Shown here piece after piece: positions 9,968 to 18,262 of a DNA stretch of 39,867 bases (its first letter is position 1; each line of letters begins with the position of its first letter). Under the pieces are notes generated by a model, which made no database searches, had not been told where the DNA came from, and was given only the letters and a program-made list of their open reading frames with translations. The stretch is from NCBI RefSeq assembly GCF_001668725.1, contig NZ_LZKL01000059.1:1-39867 (forward strand), given 5' to 3'. A program made the position numbers and the translations under genes. The DNA comes from Mycobacterium sp. E787. GTDB taxonomy: Bacteria > Actinomycetota > Actinomycetes > Mycobacteriales > Mycobacteriaceae.

Positions 9968-10630
9968 GTGTTGATCACCGGATTCCCCGCCGGCATGTTG
10001 GCGTGCAACTGCTATGTGCTGGCCGAACGCCCCGGAACCGACGCCGTCGTCGTCGATCCCGGGCAGCGTGCGATGGGCGCGCTGCGGCGAATCCTCGACG
10101 AGAACCGGCTCACCCCGGCCGCGGTGCTGCTCACCCACGGCCACATCGACCACATGTGGTCGGCCCAGAAGGTGTCCGACACCTTCGGCTGCCCCACCTA
10201 CATCCACCCCGAGGACCGGTTCATGCTCACCGACCCGATCCACGGCTACGGCCCGCGGCTGGCTCAGCTGGTGACGGGCGCGTTCTTCCGCGAGCCCAAG
10301 CAGGTGGTGGAGCTGGACCGCGACGGCGACAAGCTCGACCTGGGCAGCGTGACCGTCAACGTCGACCACACGCCGGGACACACCCGCGGATCGGTGGTCT
10401 TCCGCGTCTCGGCTGACAACGACGTCGTCTTCACCGGGGACACGCTGTTCGAGCGCTCGGTGGGCCGCACGGACCTGTTCGGCGGCAGCGGCCGCGACCT
10501 GCTGACGTCGATCATCGACAAGCTGCTGGTGCTCGACGACGACACCGTCGTCCTGCCCGGACACGGCAACGCCACCACCATCGGCGCGGAACGACGTTTC
10601 AACCCGTTCCTCGAGGGCCTGAGCCGGTGA
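9968..10630 (+). CDS. Metallo-beta-lactamase-fold hydrolase, glyoxalase II-like (Rv2581c-like)
   Basis: A 220-residue cytoplasmic hydrolase with the complete metal-site pattern of the glyoxalase II group: THGHIDH (about residues 56-62), [10 protein letters not shown] (about 136-145), GDTLF and LPGHG. Glyoxalase II enzymes hydrolyse S-lactoylglutathione-type thioesters; mycobacteria lack glutathione, so the natural substrate here is likely another thiol ester, which I cannot name. The GTG start at 9968 is preceded by a purine-rich GGGAAG. The stop overlaps the hisS GTG (GTGA at 10627-10630), so the two are coupled. It is divergent from ppiB, with 107 bp between their starts, where both promoters must lie. 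Confidence 0.9.
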   Translation: MLITGFPAGMLACNCYVLAERPGTDAVVVDPGQRAMGALRRILDENRLTPAAVLLTHGHIDHMWSAQKVSDTFGCPTYIHPEDRFMLTDPIHGYGPRLAQLVTGAFFREPKQVVELDRDGDKLDLGSVTVNVDHTPGHTRGSVVFRVSADNDVVFTGDTLFERSVGRTDLFGGSGRDLLTSIIDKLLVLDDDTVVLPGHGNATTIGAERRFNPFLEGLSR

Positions 10631-11889
10631 CGGAGTTCTCCGCTCCCAAGGGGGTGCCGGACTACCTCCCGCCCGATTCGGCCCAGTTCGTCGCGGTGCG
10701 CGATGGGTTGCTCGCCGCGGCCCGCCGGGCCGGCTACGGCGACGTCGAGCTGCCCATCTTCGAGGACACCGCCCTGTTCGCCCGCGGCGTAGGCGAATCC
10801 ACCGACGTCGTCTCCAAGGAGATGTACACGTTCGCCGACCGCGGCGACCGTTCGGTGACGCTGCGGCCGGAGGGCACCGCCGGGGTGGTGCGCGCGGTGA
10901 TCGAGCACGGCCTCGACCGCGGCGCGCTGCCGGTGAAACTCTGTTATGCGGGGCCGTTTTTCCGCTACGAACGCCCGCAGGCCGGCCGCTATCGCCAGCT
11001 GCAGCAGGTCGGGGTGGAGGCGATCGGCGTCGACGATCCCGCGCTGGACGCCGAGGTGATCGCCGTCGCCGACGCCGGCTTCCGCTCGCTGGGCCTGGAC
11101 GGCTTCCGGCTGGAGATCACCTCGCTGGGCGACGAGAGCTGCCGCCCGCAGTACCGGGAGTTGTTGCAGGAGTTCCTGTTTGGCCTCGACCTCGACGAGG
11201 AGACGCGGCGGCGCGCGCAGCTGAACCCGCTGCGCGTGCTCGACGACAAACGGCCCGCGGTGCGCGCGATGACGGCCGACGCGCCGGTGCTGCTGGATCA
11301 CCTGTCGGATGCCGCCAAGCAGCACTTCGACACGGTGCTGGCGCACCTGGACGCGCTGGGGGTGCCGTACGTCATCAACCCGCGGATGGTGCGCGGGCTG
11401 GATTACTACACCAAGACCACGTTCGAGTTCGTGCACGACGGCCTGGGCGCACAGTCGGGGATCGGGGGCGGTGGCCGCTACGACGGCCTGATGCGAGAGC
11501 TCGGCGGACAGGACCTGTCGGGCATCGGATTTGGGCTCGGGGTGGACCGCACCCTGCTGGCGCTGCGCGCCGAGGGCAAGAGCGTGGGGGAGACCACGCG
11601 CTGCGACGTGTACGGGGTGCCGCTCTCCGAGCCGGCCAAGCTCTCGCTGGCGGTGCTCGCGGCTCGGCTGCGTGGCGCCGGCGTCCGCGTCGACCTTGCC
11701 TACGGAGACCGCGGGCTCAAGGGCGCGATGCGCGCCGCGGACCGCTCCGGCGCGCGGATCGCCTTGGTGGCGGGTGACCGGGACCTCGAATCCGGGACCG
11801 TCGGGGTGAAGGACCTCGGGACGGGCGATCAGGTGTCTGTGCCCACGGATTCGGTTGTGGCCGAGGTCCTTTCGCGGCTAGGGCGGTAG
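10627..11889 (+). CDS. hisS: Histidine-tRNA ligase
   Basis: A 420-residue class II aminoacyl-tRNA synthetase that charges tRNA-His. Class II motif 2 is seen in [14 protein letters not shown], motif 3 in [15 protein letters not shown], and the histidine-specific signatures in [13 protein letters not shown] (HisA) and [12 protein letters not shown] (HisB). A C-terminal anticodon-binding domain occupies about the last 95 residues. The GTG start overlaps the upstream hydrolase stop. The 3' end overlaps the end of the convergent regulator gene by 12 bp. In M. tuberculosis, hisS is followed directly by dhaA, so the next 4.4 kb is extra here. Confidence 0.97.
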   Translation: MTEFSAPKGVPDYLPPDSAQFVAVRDGLLAAARRAGYGDVELPIFEDTALFARGVGESTDVVSKEMYTFADRGDRSVTLRPEGTAGVVRAVIEHGLDRGALPVKLCYAGPFFRYERPQAGRYRQLQQVGVEAIGVDDPALDAEVIAVADAGFRSLGLDGFRLEITSLGDESCRPQYRELLQEFLFGLDLDEETRRRAQLNPLRVLDDKRPAVRAMTADAPVLLDHLSDAAKQHFDTVLAHLDALGVPYVINPRMVRGLDYYTKTTFEFVHDGLGAQSGIGGGGRYDGLMRELGGQDLSGIGFGLGVDRTLLALRAEGKSVGETTRCDVYGVPLSEPAKLSLAVLAARLRGAGVRVDLAYGDRGLKGAMRAADRSGARIALVAGDRDLESGTVGVKDLGTGDQVSVPTDSVVAEVLSRLGR

Positions 11890-12930
11890 CTTCGCATCGG
11901 AGCGGTGCGGGGCGCGCGCCGGGTTCGGGTTCATCAGCCGCCCATGCGCGATCACGGAGCCGTGTTGCTTGAGGCGTTGGGTGCGGACGCTGACCTCGTA
12001 GCTGAGGACCCCTTCGATAGGAGCCAGGCGGTCGGTGAGGTACGCGTACAGGTCGTGGACGTCACGGCAGATGGCCACCGCCATAAGGTTTTTGCTCCCG
12101 CTGACGGCGGCCGCGAACGCGATCTGGTCGTGCGCGGCAATCAGTTCACCGACGCGCTGCAGGTGCCGGGGCGCCACTGTGAGCCACAGCATGGCGCTGA
12201 GGTGGTAACCCAGTCGCTCGGGAAGCAGGTCGACGTCGTAGAGCAGCGCCCCGGACGCTTCCAGTGTCGCCAGTCGCCTGCGCACCCGGGCGACTGACCA
12301 CCCGGTGCGTTCGGCCAATCGCGAGTGCGGTGCGCGGCCGTCGTCGGCCAGCGCGTCGAGCATGGGACGGTCCTCCGCGGTCGGCCGGGACGGCTGGCCG
12401 GGCGCGGGAGCCTCGACGCGGGCCAGGATCTGTCCGGCCTGTTCGGCGTCGAGCGTGTGGCCGTAGCCCGTCCACGGCGCGCTCGGGGGTTGCCCGAATG
12501 TGTGCAGCACCAGGTCGATGTCGATGCCGGTGACCGAGTTGGTACGCGGAAGCCGCTGCAGCACAACGTCTTCGCGGTTCTCGCCGAGCGGCGCGCGGAT
12601 GGTGCAGACCAGGTCGGTCCAGCCCGACAGGACGTTGGCGTGGGACACGTCCGGCCGTCGGATCAGCGCGTCGGCCAGTTGCGGGATGCGTTCGGGTTTG
12701 GCGCGTATCCGGCACACCCAGTGGGCCCAATCGTCGTCGTCGCCGGCCCACGGGTTCTGCATTCCCACGACGCGCACGACGCCGTCGCGGCGCAGCCTGT
12801 GGTAGCGGCGCGCGACGGTTTGTTCGGTCGCGCCCGTCACCGCCGCGATGCGGCGAAACGAAACTCGGGGCGATATCTGCAACGCGTGCAGTATCTGGCC
12901 GTCCAATGCATCAACCATGGTGAAAACCAT
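11878..12930 (-). CDS. Tandem AsnC/Lrp-family transcriptional regulator
   Basis: A 350-residue protein made of two AsnC/Lrp-like units in one chain. The first begins [41 protein letters not shown], a typical AsnC winged helix, followed by a ligand-binding-like region. The second starts near residue 185 ([36 protein letters not shown]) and has its own C-terminal domain. Single-unit Lrp proteins are about 150 residues, so this is a fused pseudo-dimer. The start could be 12930 or the ATG four codons later; neither has a strong Shine-Dalgarno. It is divergent from the SDR remnant, with 85 bp between them. A role in controlling the SDR/monooxygenase pair is inferred from position only. Confidence 0.85.
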   Translation of the reverse strand: MVFTMVDALDGQILHALQISPRVSFRRIAAVTGATEQTVARRYHRLRRDGVVRVVGMQNPWAGDDDDWAHWVCRIRAKPERIPQLADALIRRPDVSHANVLSGWTDLVCTIRAPLGENREDVVLQRLPRTNSVTGIDIDLVLHTFGQPPSAPWTGYGHTLDAEQAGQILARVEAPAPGQPSRPTAEDRPMLDALADDGRAPHSRLAERTGWSVARVRRRLATLEASGALLYDVDLLPERLGYHLSAMLWLTVAPRHLQRVGELIAAHDQIAFAAAVSGSKNLMAVAICRDVHDLYAYLTDRLAPIEGVLSYEVSVRTQRLKQHGSVIAHGRLMNPNPARAPHRSDAKLPP

Positions 12931-13015
12931 CCATTGAGCGCTAGTTGACGAAGATTTCTCGATAATTGGAGCCGCACGGTGGCAATTCTGTCACCTCCGC
13001 TGCGAATCTTGCACC

Positions 13016-13468
13016 ATGAAACTGACGGGGAACACGGTCCTGGTCAGCGGCGGGGGCAGCGGGATTGGCCGCGGCCTGGCCGAATCGCTGCACCGCTCGG
13101 GCAACCAAGTGATCATCGCCGGCAGACGCCGGGGGCCGCTGCGGGCGGTCGCCGACGCCAACCCCGGCAGCATCACCCGCCTGGCCGCTCAGCTGAGGGC
13201 TCGGCACCCCCAGTCGCTGCGTCACCAGCTGCGCGGCACGCCGGTCCAGGTGGTCGAGATCATCCCGCCGAGGGTGGAGACCGAAATGCAGCAGGGTCCC
13301 GACGTGATTGCGCTGGAAGACTTTGTGGCCGAGTCGATTTCGCTGCTGCGATCTCAACCTCACGCCGACGAGGTGGTGGTCGATGCCGCTCGACGGGTGC
13401 GATTCGCCGGGCGCGACGGTTCGTACGACGAGATCTTCGAGGCCGTCAACCCGATCACGACGAAATAG
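13016..13468 (+). pseudogene. Short-chain dehydrogenase (DltE-like) remnant with internal in-frame deletions
   Basis: The open frame codes 150 residues, against about 250 for a normal SDR. Residues 1-50 are a classic Rossmann start ([19 protein letters not shown], then VIIAGRRR). Residues 66-95 match the SDR region after the active site ([23 protein letters not shown]). Between them only about 15 residues remain, resembling the helix after the third strand ([13 protein letters not shown]). The NNAG motif and the whole Ser-Tyr-Lys active site are missing. Two deletions, near bases 13166-13172 and 13208-13213, would explain this. The reading frame survives, so a short protein may still be made, but it cannot be a working SDR. 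The stop overlaps the Shine-Dalgarno of the next gene. Confidence 0.8.
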
Positions 13469-13479
13469 GAAGGATCGCA

Positions 13480-14337
13480 ATGCAAATCGGAATCGGCCTG
13501 CCGAGCCACATCGCCCATGCGCCGGGCCCGTTGACGGTGCAGTGGGCCCGCCGGGCGGAACAGCGGGGATTCGCCGCTGTGGCCACCATCGACCGGCTCG
13601 TCTACGAAAGCCTCGACTCGATTGCCACCCTTTCGGTGGTCGCGGGCGCGACCAGTGAAATCGGTCTGGTGACAAACGTTTTGCTGGCCCCGCTGTGGCC
13701 GGCCGCACTACTCGCCAAACAGCTCGCCACGGTGGCGGCCTGCTCCGGTGAGCGGCTGATCGTGGGCCTGGGGGTGGGCAGCCGGCCCGACGACTACGCC
13801 GCCGTCGGGGCGGACTTCGGCAGACGGGGGCGAGCCTTGGACCAGGCGGTGGGATGGCTGCGCGACGCGTGGCACGCCGAGCCGGTAGCAGGCGACAGGG
13901 CGCTGTGCCCGGCGCCCGTGCGCATTCCGATTCTCTTCGGCGGAAGGTCGCCGGCGACCATCCGTCGTGTCGCCACCGTCGGCGACGGCTGGTCGGCCGG
14001 TGCGCTGCGCGACTACGCCAGCCAGGCGCCGCTCGCCGACCGGGTTCGCGACGCATGGCGCGAGGCGGGTCGCCCGGGGCGGCCACGGATCCACGCCAGC
14101 GTGAACTTCGCTCTCGGCGGCGAGGAGATCGTCCGGCGCGGCCATGCACACCTGTGGGACTACTACGGGTTCAATCCCGACTACGCGGCCCTCAATGTCG
14201 CCGACATGCTGATCTCGCCACAGGATGCGGCGGCCACCGTGCGCGCCTACCGCGACCTCGGCTTCGACGGGCTCATCTTTCACCCGTGCGTCGCCGCGCT
14301 CGAGCAGGTCGAACGCCTCGCCGACGCGGTGCTCTGA
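13480..14337 (+). CDS. LLM-class (F420-dependent type) oxidoreductase
   Basis: A 285-residue luciferase-like monooxygenase fold protein. The N-terminus MQIGIGLPSH, the VATIDRL segment near residue 45 and the ERLIVGLGVGSRPDDY segment near residue 90 are typical of the mycobacterial F420-dependent subgroup. IPILFGGRSPATIRRVATVGDGW is the usual cofactor-side loop. Substrate unknown. The ATG at 13480 has a strong AGGAAGGA (13467-13474) 5 nt upstream, overlapping the end of the SDR remnant, so they were probably one operon. The gene ends at the edge of a decayed insertion element. Confidence 0.88.
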   Translation: MQIGIGLPSHIAHAPGPLTVQWARRAEQRGFAAVATIDRLVYESLDSIATLSVVAGATSEIGLVTNVLLAPLWPAALLAKQLATVAACSGERLIVGLGVGSRPDDYAAVGADFGRRGRALDQAVGWLRDAWHAEPVAGDRALCPAPVRIPILFGGRSPATIRRVATVGDGWSAGALRDYASQAPLADRVRDAWREAGRPGRPRIHASVNFALGGEEIVRRGHAHLWDYYGFNPDYAALNVADMLISPQDAAATVRAYRDLGFDGLIFHPCVAALEQVERLADAVL

Positions 14338-14753
14338 AGCCAACTGTCGTCAAGTTGCCTCATGTCAAGATGCGCGCGAAGGGTGCATCGTTGCCTCACG
14401 TGAGCGTGCGCGCTTGGTGACCGGAGCGGGGGGACCAGCTCTCGGAAGTGGGGCAGCACGGCCACCAATTCGGTGAGCATGGGAGCAAGCCGTTTGCCAG
14501 CCGGCTTTCCCAGCACGGTCCAGCAGACCGTCAACGCCGCGATGACATCATCGTCGTACGTCGCCGGCCGAGGACTGCGCGCAGTCACGATCGTGGCCAC
14601 CGGTGCGGCGTTGAGGGCCTTGCGGGCGTGACTTCGGTGCCAGCCGGTATTCGCGCACAACTCGTCGAGAATCCGACTCTTCCCGCGCTTACTGGCCTGC
14701 CGGTAACGGATCGCTGCTGCCTGCGTCACTGCCCTGCGCTCAGCCAAAGTCAA
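14338..14753 (-). pseudogene. Truncated transposase / insertion element remnant
   Basis: On the minus strand from a TTG at 14753, about 107 codons (MTLAERRAVTQAAAIRYRQA...RSHARKAL...KRLAPMLTELVAVLPHF) resemble the N-terminal part of a mycobacterial DDE transposase family that begins MxLTxAERKAVTK. Similarity stops near 14430, and the catalytic domain of roughly 300 further residues is missing. The rest, 14338-14430, carries two copies of GTTGCCTCA 36 bp apart, perhaps the far end of the element. The frame stays open into the LLM gene, but that part is not transposase. I read this as an internally deleted, dead element. Family assignment is from memory of protein pattern, so moderate. Confidence 0.65.
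14354..14398. repeat. Two direct copies of GTTGCCTCA at the end of the insertion remnant
   Basis: GTTGCCTCA occurs at 14354-14362 and again at 14390-14398. Read on the transposase strand it is TGAGGCAAC. Short repeats like this often lie at transposase binding ends, and these lie beyond the point where transposase similarity is lost. They may mark the surviving terminus of the element. Confidence 0.45.
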
Positions 14754-14808
14754 GGCGCGCCGTCCACGCGCGCATCTCAGATGAGTCGACGCGGTCGGCG
14801 GACACTGC

Positions 14809-14814
14809 TATACT
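14809..14814 (+). promoter_or_regulatory. -10 box (TATACT) of the DUF222/HNH gene, probable leaderless promoter
   Basis: TATACT at 14809-14814 with a weak -35-like TCGACG at 14786-14791 and a 17 bp spacer. The transcript start is expected about 7 nt downstream, at or next to the ATG at 14822, so the mRNA may be leaderless. No Shine-Dalgarno precedes the ATG. The last base of the box overlaps the LexA site. Confidence 0.6.
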
Positions 14815-14829
14815 CGAACGTATGTTCGA
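14814..14829. promoter_or_regulatory. LexA (SOS) box over the start codon of the DUF222/HNH gene
   Basis: TCGAAC-GTAT-GTTCGA is a perfect match to the mycobacterial SOS box TCGAAC(N4)GTTCGA. It overlaps the -10 region, the predicted transcript start and the ATG at 14822. LexA binding should block transcription until DNA damage triggers its cleavage. Some 13E12-family genes in M. tuberculosis are known to carry such boxes. Confidence 0.9.
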
Positions 14830-16294
14830 TTCCCGTAGGCTTCACGATTACTGGGAGCCCCCGACCACGGAGCGTTCGGCGGCGCTGGTGGAGCGGATGT
14901 GCGCGTCGTGGCGGGCCGAGGCGCGGGCGGCGGCGGCGCGGTTGGATGCGATCGGGGAGTTGTTCGAGTTGCGCCGGGCCCAGCGCGGTGAAGAGGCGAA
15001 TTGGGCGGTGGATACCTGGGCGGCGGTGGGCGCGGAGGTGGCTGCGGCGTTTCGGATCAGCTTGGCGCTGGCGGGTAGCTATTTGCGGTATGCGCGGGCG
15101 ATGCGTGAGCGGCTGCCGGCGGTGGCCGGGCTGTTTCGGGCCGGGGATATCGATTATCGGTTGTTTCAGACGCTGGTGTATCGCAGCGATTTGATCACCG
15201 ATGGCGAGGTGTTGGCGGCCGTTGATGCCACTCTGGCAGCGAACGTGGTGCGCTGGCCGTCGATGACGCAGGGCCGGCTGGCCGCCCAGGTGGATCGGGT
15301 CGTGGCCAAGGCGGATCGGGATGCGGTGCGCCGGCGCCGCGAGCGTCAGGTCGATCGCGAGATTTGGATTGGGGATCGGGTTCAAGACGGCCTCTCGGAG
15401 ATCCATGGTGCCTTATTGACCCCGGATGCCCATGCGTTGGAAAAGCGGTTGAATGCGTTGGCGGCCACGGTGTGTGCCCATGATCCGCGCAGCCGCGAGC
15501 AGCGCCGCGCTGATGCGCTGGGGGCGCTGGCCGCGGGGGCGGATCGGCTGGGGTGTCGGTGCGGGCGCCCGGATTGCGTGGCCGGGAAACGGCCCGCGGC
15601 GGGACCGGTGGTGATTCATGTGATCGCCGAGCGGGCCACCCTGGACGGGGGCAGCGCTGCGGCTAGTGAGGTGGGCGCCGACGGGCTGATCCCGCCCGAA
15701 CTGGTGGCCGAACTGGCCGCCTCGGCGAGGCTGGTACCGCTGATCCATCCCGGCGACGCGCCACCAGAGAACGGGTATGTGCCCTCGAAGGCGTTGGCCG
15801 ATTTCGTGCGCTTTCGTGATCTGACGTGTCGGGCGCCGGGCTGTGATGCCCCGGCCATCGGCTGCGACATCGACCACACCATCCCCTATGCCCAGGGTGG
15901 GGCCACGCATGCGTCGAACCTGAAATGTCTTTGCCGGCTTCATCATTTGCTCAAAACGTTCTGGGGCTGGCAGGAGACACAGCTGCGCGACGGCACCGTA
16001 ATCTGGACGCTGCCCGGCGGGCACACCTACCTCACCACCCCGGGCAGTGCGCTGGTGTTCCCGAGCCTGTGCGCACCAACCCGACCACTGCACACGCTCA
16101 CCCGCGCCCAGGGCTGCGCCGAGCGCACCGCGATGATGCCCAAGCGCCGCCGCACCCGCGCTCAAGACCGCGCCTACCGCATCGCCACCGAACGCAAACA
16201 CAACCGCGACGCCCGCACCGCCCGGCGAGCCGAAACCTGGAGCTACACCGGACCCGCCCCACCCACCGACGACGACGAGCCACCGCCCTTCTAG
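14822..16294 (+). CDS. 13E12-family DUF222 protein with C-terminal HNH nuclease domain
   Basis: A 490-residue protein of the REP13E12 repeat family. The helical DUF222 region spans about residues 20-300. The HNH domain at 336-378 is complete: C336 and C341 in CRAPGC, CDIDH with His352, Asn366 in [12 protein letters not shown], with C369, His374 and His375, consistent with a zinc-stabilised HNH nuclease. The basic C-terminal tail ends in an acidic/proline-rich stretch. Codon use is less GC-biased at third positions (many TTG, GGT, GAT) than in the flanking housekeeping genes, which fits a mobile or repeated origin. It is SOS-regulated through the box at 14814. The 3' end overlaps the convergent dhaA by 4 bp. 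The cellular target is unknown. Confidence 0.92.
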   Translation: MFDSRRLHDYWEPPTTERSAALVERMCASWRAEARAAAARLDAIGELFELRRAQRGEEANWAVDTWAAVGAEVAAAFRISLALAGSYLRYARAMRERLPAVAGLFRAGDIDYRLFQTLVYRSDLITDGEVLAAVDATLAANVVRWPSMTQGRLAAQVDRVVAKADRDAVRRRRERQVDREIWIGDRVQDGLSEIHGALLTPDAHALEKRLNALAATVCAHDPRSREQRRADALGALAAGADRLGCRCGRPDCVAGKRPAAGPVVIHVIAERATLDGGSAAASEVGADGLIPPELVAELAASARLVPLIHPGDAPPENGYVPSKALADFVRFRDLTCRAPGCDAPAIGCDIDHTIPYAQGGATHASNLKCLCRLHHLLKTFWGWQETQLRDGTVIWTLPGGHTYLTTPGSALVFPSLCAPTRPLHTLTRAQGCAERTAMMPKRRRTRAQDRAYRIATERKHNRDARTARRAETWSYTGPAPPTDDDEPPPF

Positions 16295-17190
16295 GTGCCG
16301 GCAGACCGCAGTCGCCTGACGAACTCCGCCACCGCCACACCGATCTCGTCCGGGCTGTCTTCTTGGATGAAATGCACCCCGGGGACTGTGGTTTCGCTGA
16401 GATTGGCCCACGTCCGGACGTAGTCGCGGATGCGGCCGTTGAGAATGGCGCCGGGCTCGGCGTTGACGAACAGCTTTGGCACGGCGGCCGTTTCGAGCCA
16501 GCCGCGGTACTCGTCGACGACGGCGACGACCTCGGCTGGCTCGCCGTCGATAGGTATGTTGCGTGGCCACGACAGCGTGGGGCGCCTGTCCTCGCCGGGA
16601 TTGAGGAACGGCCGGCGGTAGGCGTTCATCTCCTCGTCGGAGAGTTTCCGCTGAATGGCGCCGGGCAACACGCCTTCGACAAAGATGTTTTGTTCCAACA
16701 CCATTCGCTCCCCCTCGGGCGACCGGAAGCCCTGGAACACGCTCCGCACGTTGGGATGCCAATCCGTCCACGTCATGGGAGTGACGATCGCCTCCATGAA
16801 GGCAATCCCCTGCACGCGGTCGCGATGCCGGTTGGCCCAGTCGAATCCCAGCGCCGACCCCCAGTCGTGCAGCACCAGCACGACGCGGTCGCCCAGGTCG
16901 AGTGCGTCCCACAGCGCGAAGAGGAAGTCGCGTTGCTCGGCATAGTGGTAGCGGTCGGCCCCCGACGGGCTGAGCTTGTCCGACGCGCCCATCCCGATGA
17001 GGTCGCACGCCACGAGGCGCCCCAGCCCTTCCAGGTGGGGCATCACGTTGCGCCACAGGTAGGACGACGTCGGGTTGCCGTGCTGGAAGACGATCGCATC
17101 GCCGTCGCCCTCATCGATGTAGGCCATCCGCTTTCCGGCGATCTCTTGGTAGCGCAGCTGACCGTACGGCTCGACTCGGGGGGATGTCAT
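16291..17190 (-). CDS. dhaA: Haloalkane dehalogenase
   Basis: A 299-residue alpha/beta hydrolase that resembles M. tuberculosis Rv2579 and LinB closely. It hydrolyses carbon-halogen bonds of haloalkanes to alcohols. The expected catalytic residues are all present: nucleophile Asp109 in LVLHDWGS, acid Glu133 in FMEAIV, His273 in GVHF, and halide-binding Asn39 (HGNPTSS) and Trp110. The family N-terminus [22 protein letters not shown] supports the ATG at 17190. There is no signal peptide, so it is cytoplasmic. It is divergent from the radical-SAM gene; the shared 51 bp contain a LexA box 27 bp upstream of this start, so LexA might affect dhaA too (inference). Confidence 0.95.
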   Translation of the reverse strand: MTSPRVEPYGQLRYQEIAGKRMAYIDEGDGDAIVFQHGNPTSSYLWRNVMPHLEGLGRLVACDLIGMGASDKLSPSGADRYHYAEQRDFLFALWDALDLGDRVVLVLHDWGSALGFDWANRHRDRVQGIAFMEAIVTPMTWTDWHPNVRSVFQGFRSPEGERMVLEQNIFVEGVLPGAIQRKLSDEEMNAYRRPFLNPGEDRRPTLSWPRNIPIDGEPAEVVAVVDEYRGWLETAAVPKLFVNAEPGAILNGRIRDYVRTWANLSETTVPGVHFIQEDSPDEIGVAVAEFVRRLRSAGT

Positions 17191-17206
17191 GGGGCAATCC
17201 TGTCAC

Positions 17207-17212
17207 TTGACA
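17207..17212 (+). promoter_or_regulatory. -35 box (TTGACA) of the radical-SAM gene
   Basis: TTGACA is a perfect -35 hexamer. A spacer of 17 bp puts the -10 at 17230-17235 (TCGAAT) and the transcript start at about 17242, the ATG itself, so a leaderless mRNA is likely. The LexA box fills the spacer and -10. Confidence 0.6.
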
Positions 17213-17217
17213 TCGGA

Positions 17218-17233
17218 TCGAACAAAGGTTCGA
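17218..17233. promoter_or_regulatory. LexA (SOS) box between dhaA and the radical-SAM gene
   Basis: TCGAAC-AAAG-GTTCGA matches the mycobacterial SOS consensus perfectly. It lies between the TTGACA at 17207 and the ATG at 17242, an ideal place for LexA to block RNA polymerase. It is also 27 bp from the dhaA start on the other strand. I recall the M. tuberculosis orthologue Rv2578c as LexA-regulated. Confidence 0.92.
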
Positions 17234-17241
17234 ATAGAGGC

Positions 17242-18261
17242 ATGCGCTGGTCCAACCAGGCCGTCGCGGTCAACGGGAACCCCGTCGACGACGGGGCGCT
17301 CCCGGGGCTGCAGCGTCTCGGCCTCGTGCGCAGCGTGCGGACGCCGCAGTTCGAGGGCATCACCTTTCACGAGGTGCTGTGCAAGTCGGCGCTGAACAAG
17401 GTGCCCAATGCGTCGGCCCTGCCGTTCAAATACACCGTCAACGGCTACCGCGGCTGCTCGCACGCCTGTCGCTACTGTTTCGCGCGTCCCACCCACGAAT
17501 ACCTGGACTTCGACTGCGGCACCGACTTCGACACCCAGGTGGTGGTCAAGACCAACGTCGCCGAGGTGCTGCGTCGCGAGCTGCGCCGGCCGTCGTGGCA
17601 GCGGGAGACCGTCGCGCTGGGCACCAACACCGATCCCTACCAGCGCGCCGAGGGCCGCTACGCGCTGATGCCGGGCATCATCGGCGCGCTCGCCGGGTCC
17701 GGTACGCCGCTGTCGATCCTCACCAAGGGCACCCTGCTCAAGCGGGACTTGCCGTTGATAGCCGATGCGGCCCAACAGGTTCCGGTCTCGGTCGCGGTGT
17801 CACTGGCGGTCGGCGATCCGGACCTGCACCGCGACCTCGAACCGGGCACCCCGACGCCGCAGGCGCGCCTGTCCCTGATCACAGCGATCCGCGACGCCGG
17901 CCTGAACTGCCACGTGATGGTCGCCCCGGTCCTGCCGCACCTCACCGACGGCACCGACCACCTCGACCGGCTGCTCGGCCAGATCGCCGCGGCCGGCGCC
18001 ACCGGGGTGACGGTGTTCGGGCTGCACCTGCGCGGTTCGACGCGCGGCTGGTTCATGGCCTGGCTGGCCCGCTCGCACCCCGAGCTGGTCGGTGCGTATC
18101 GCGAGCTCTACCGGCGCGGCGCCTACCTGCCGCAGGGCTATCGCGACGCGCTGCGCGCACGGGCCGCGCCGTTGATCGCCAAGCACCGCCTGGCCGGCGA
18201 TCCCCGCCCGGTCCCGCAGACCACGGCCGGGCCGGAACCGCAGCAGGCGACGCTGTTTTGA
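17242..18261 (+). CDS. SOS-controlled radical SAM protein (Rv2578c-like, SplB-related)
   Basis: A 339-residue radical SAM protein. The cluster motif is CSHACRYC (Cys72, Cys76, Cys79), which should bind a 4Fe-4S cluster and S-adenosylmethionine. The rest fits the Rv2578c group, which is distantly related to spore photoproduct lyase. The reaction is unknown. The start at ATG 17242 lies directly behind the LexA box and probably at the transcript start. The last five residues, QATLF, fit the bacterial sliding-clamp-binding pattern QLxLF reasonably well, and the preceding 20 residues are Pro-rich and likely flexible. LexA control and a clamp-like tail together suggest action on DNA, but this is inference. 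Confidence 0.92.
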   Translation: MRWSNQAVAVNGNPVDDGALPGLQRLGLVRSVRTPQFEGITFHEVLCKSALNKVPNASALPFKYTVNGYRGCSHACRYCFARPTHEYLDFDCGTDFDTQVVVKTNVAEVLRRELRRPSWQRETVALGTNTDPYQRAEGRYALMPGIIGALAGSGTPLSILTKGTLLKRDLPLIADAAQQVPVSVAVSLAVGDPDLHRDLEPGTPTPQARLSLITAIRDAGLNCHVMVAPVLPHLTDGTDHLDRLLGQIAAAGATGVTVFGLHLRGSTRGWFMAWLARSHPELVGAYRELYRRGAYLPQGYRDALRARAAPLIAKHRLAGDPRPVPQTTAGPEPQQATLF

Positions 18262-18262
18262 G

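Noticed and set aside
12945..12966. TTGACG and GATAAT as a promoter for the SDR remnant
   Set aside because: The spacing is about 10 bp, too short for a sigma-A promoter.
15925..17241. Long N-terminal extension of the radical-SAM frame
   Set aside because: It runs through the HNH gene and antisense to dhaA. The LexA box and promoter place the real start at 17242.
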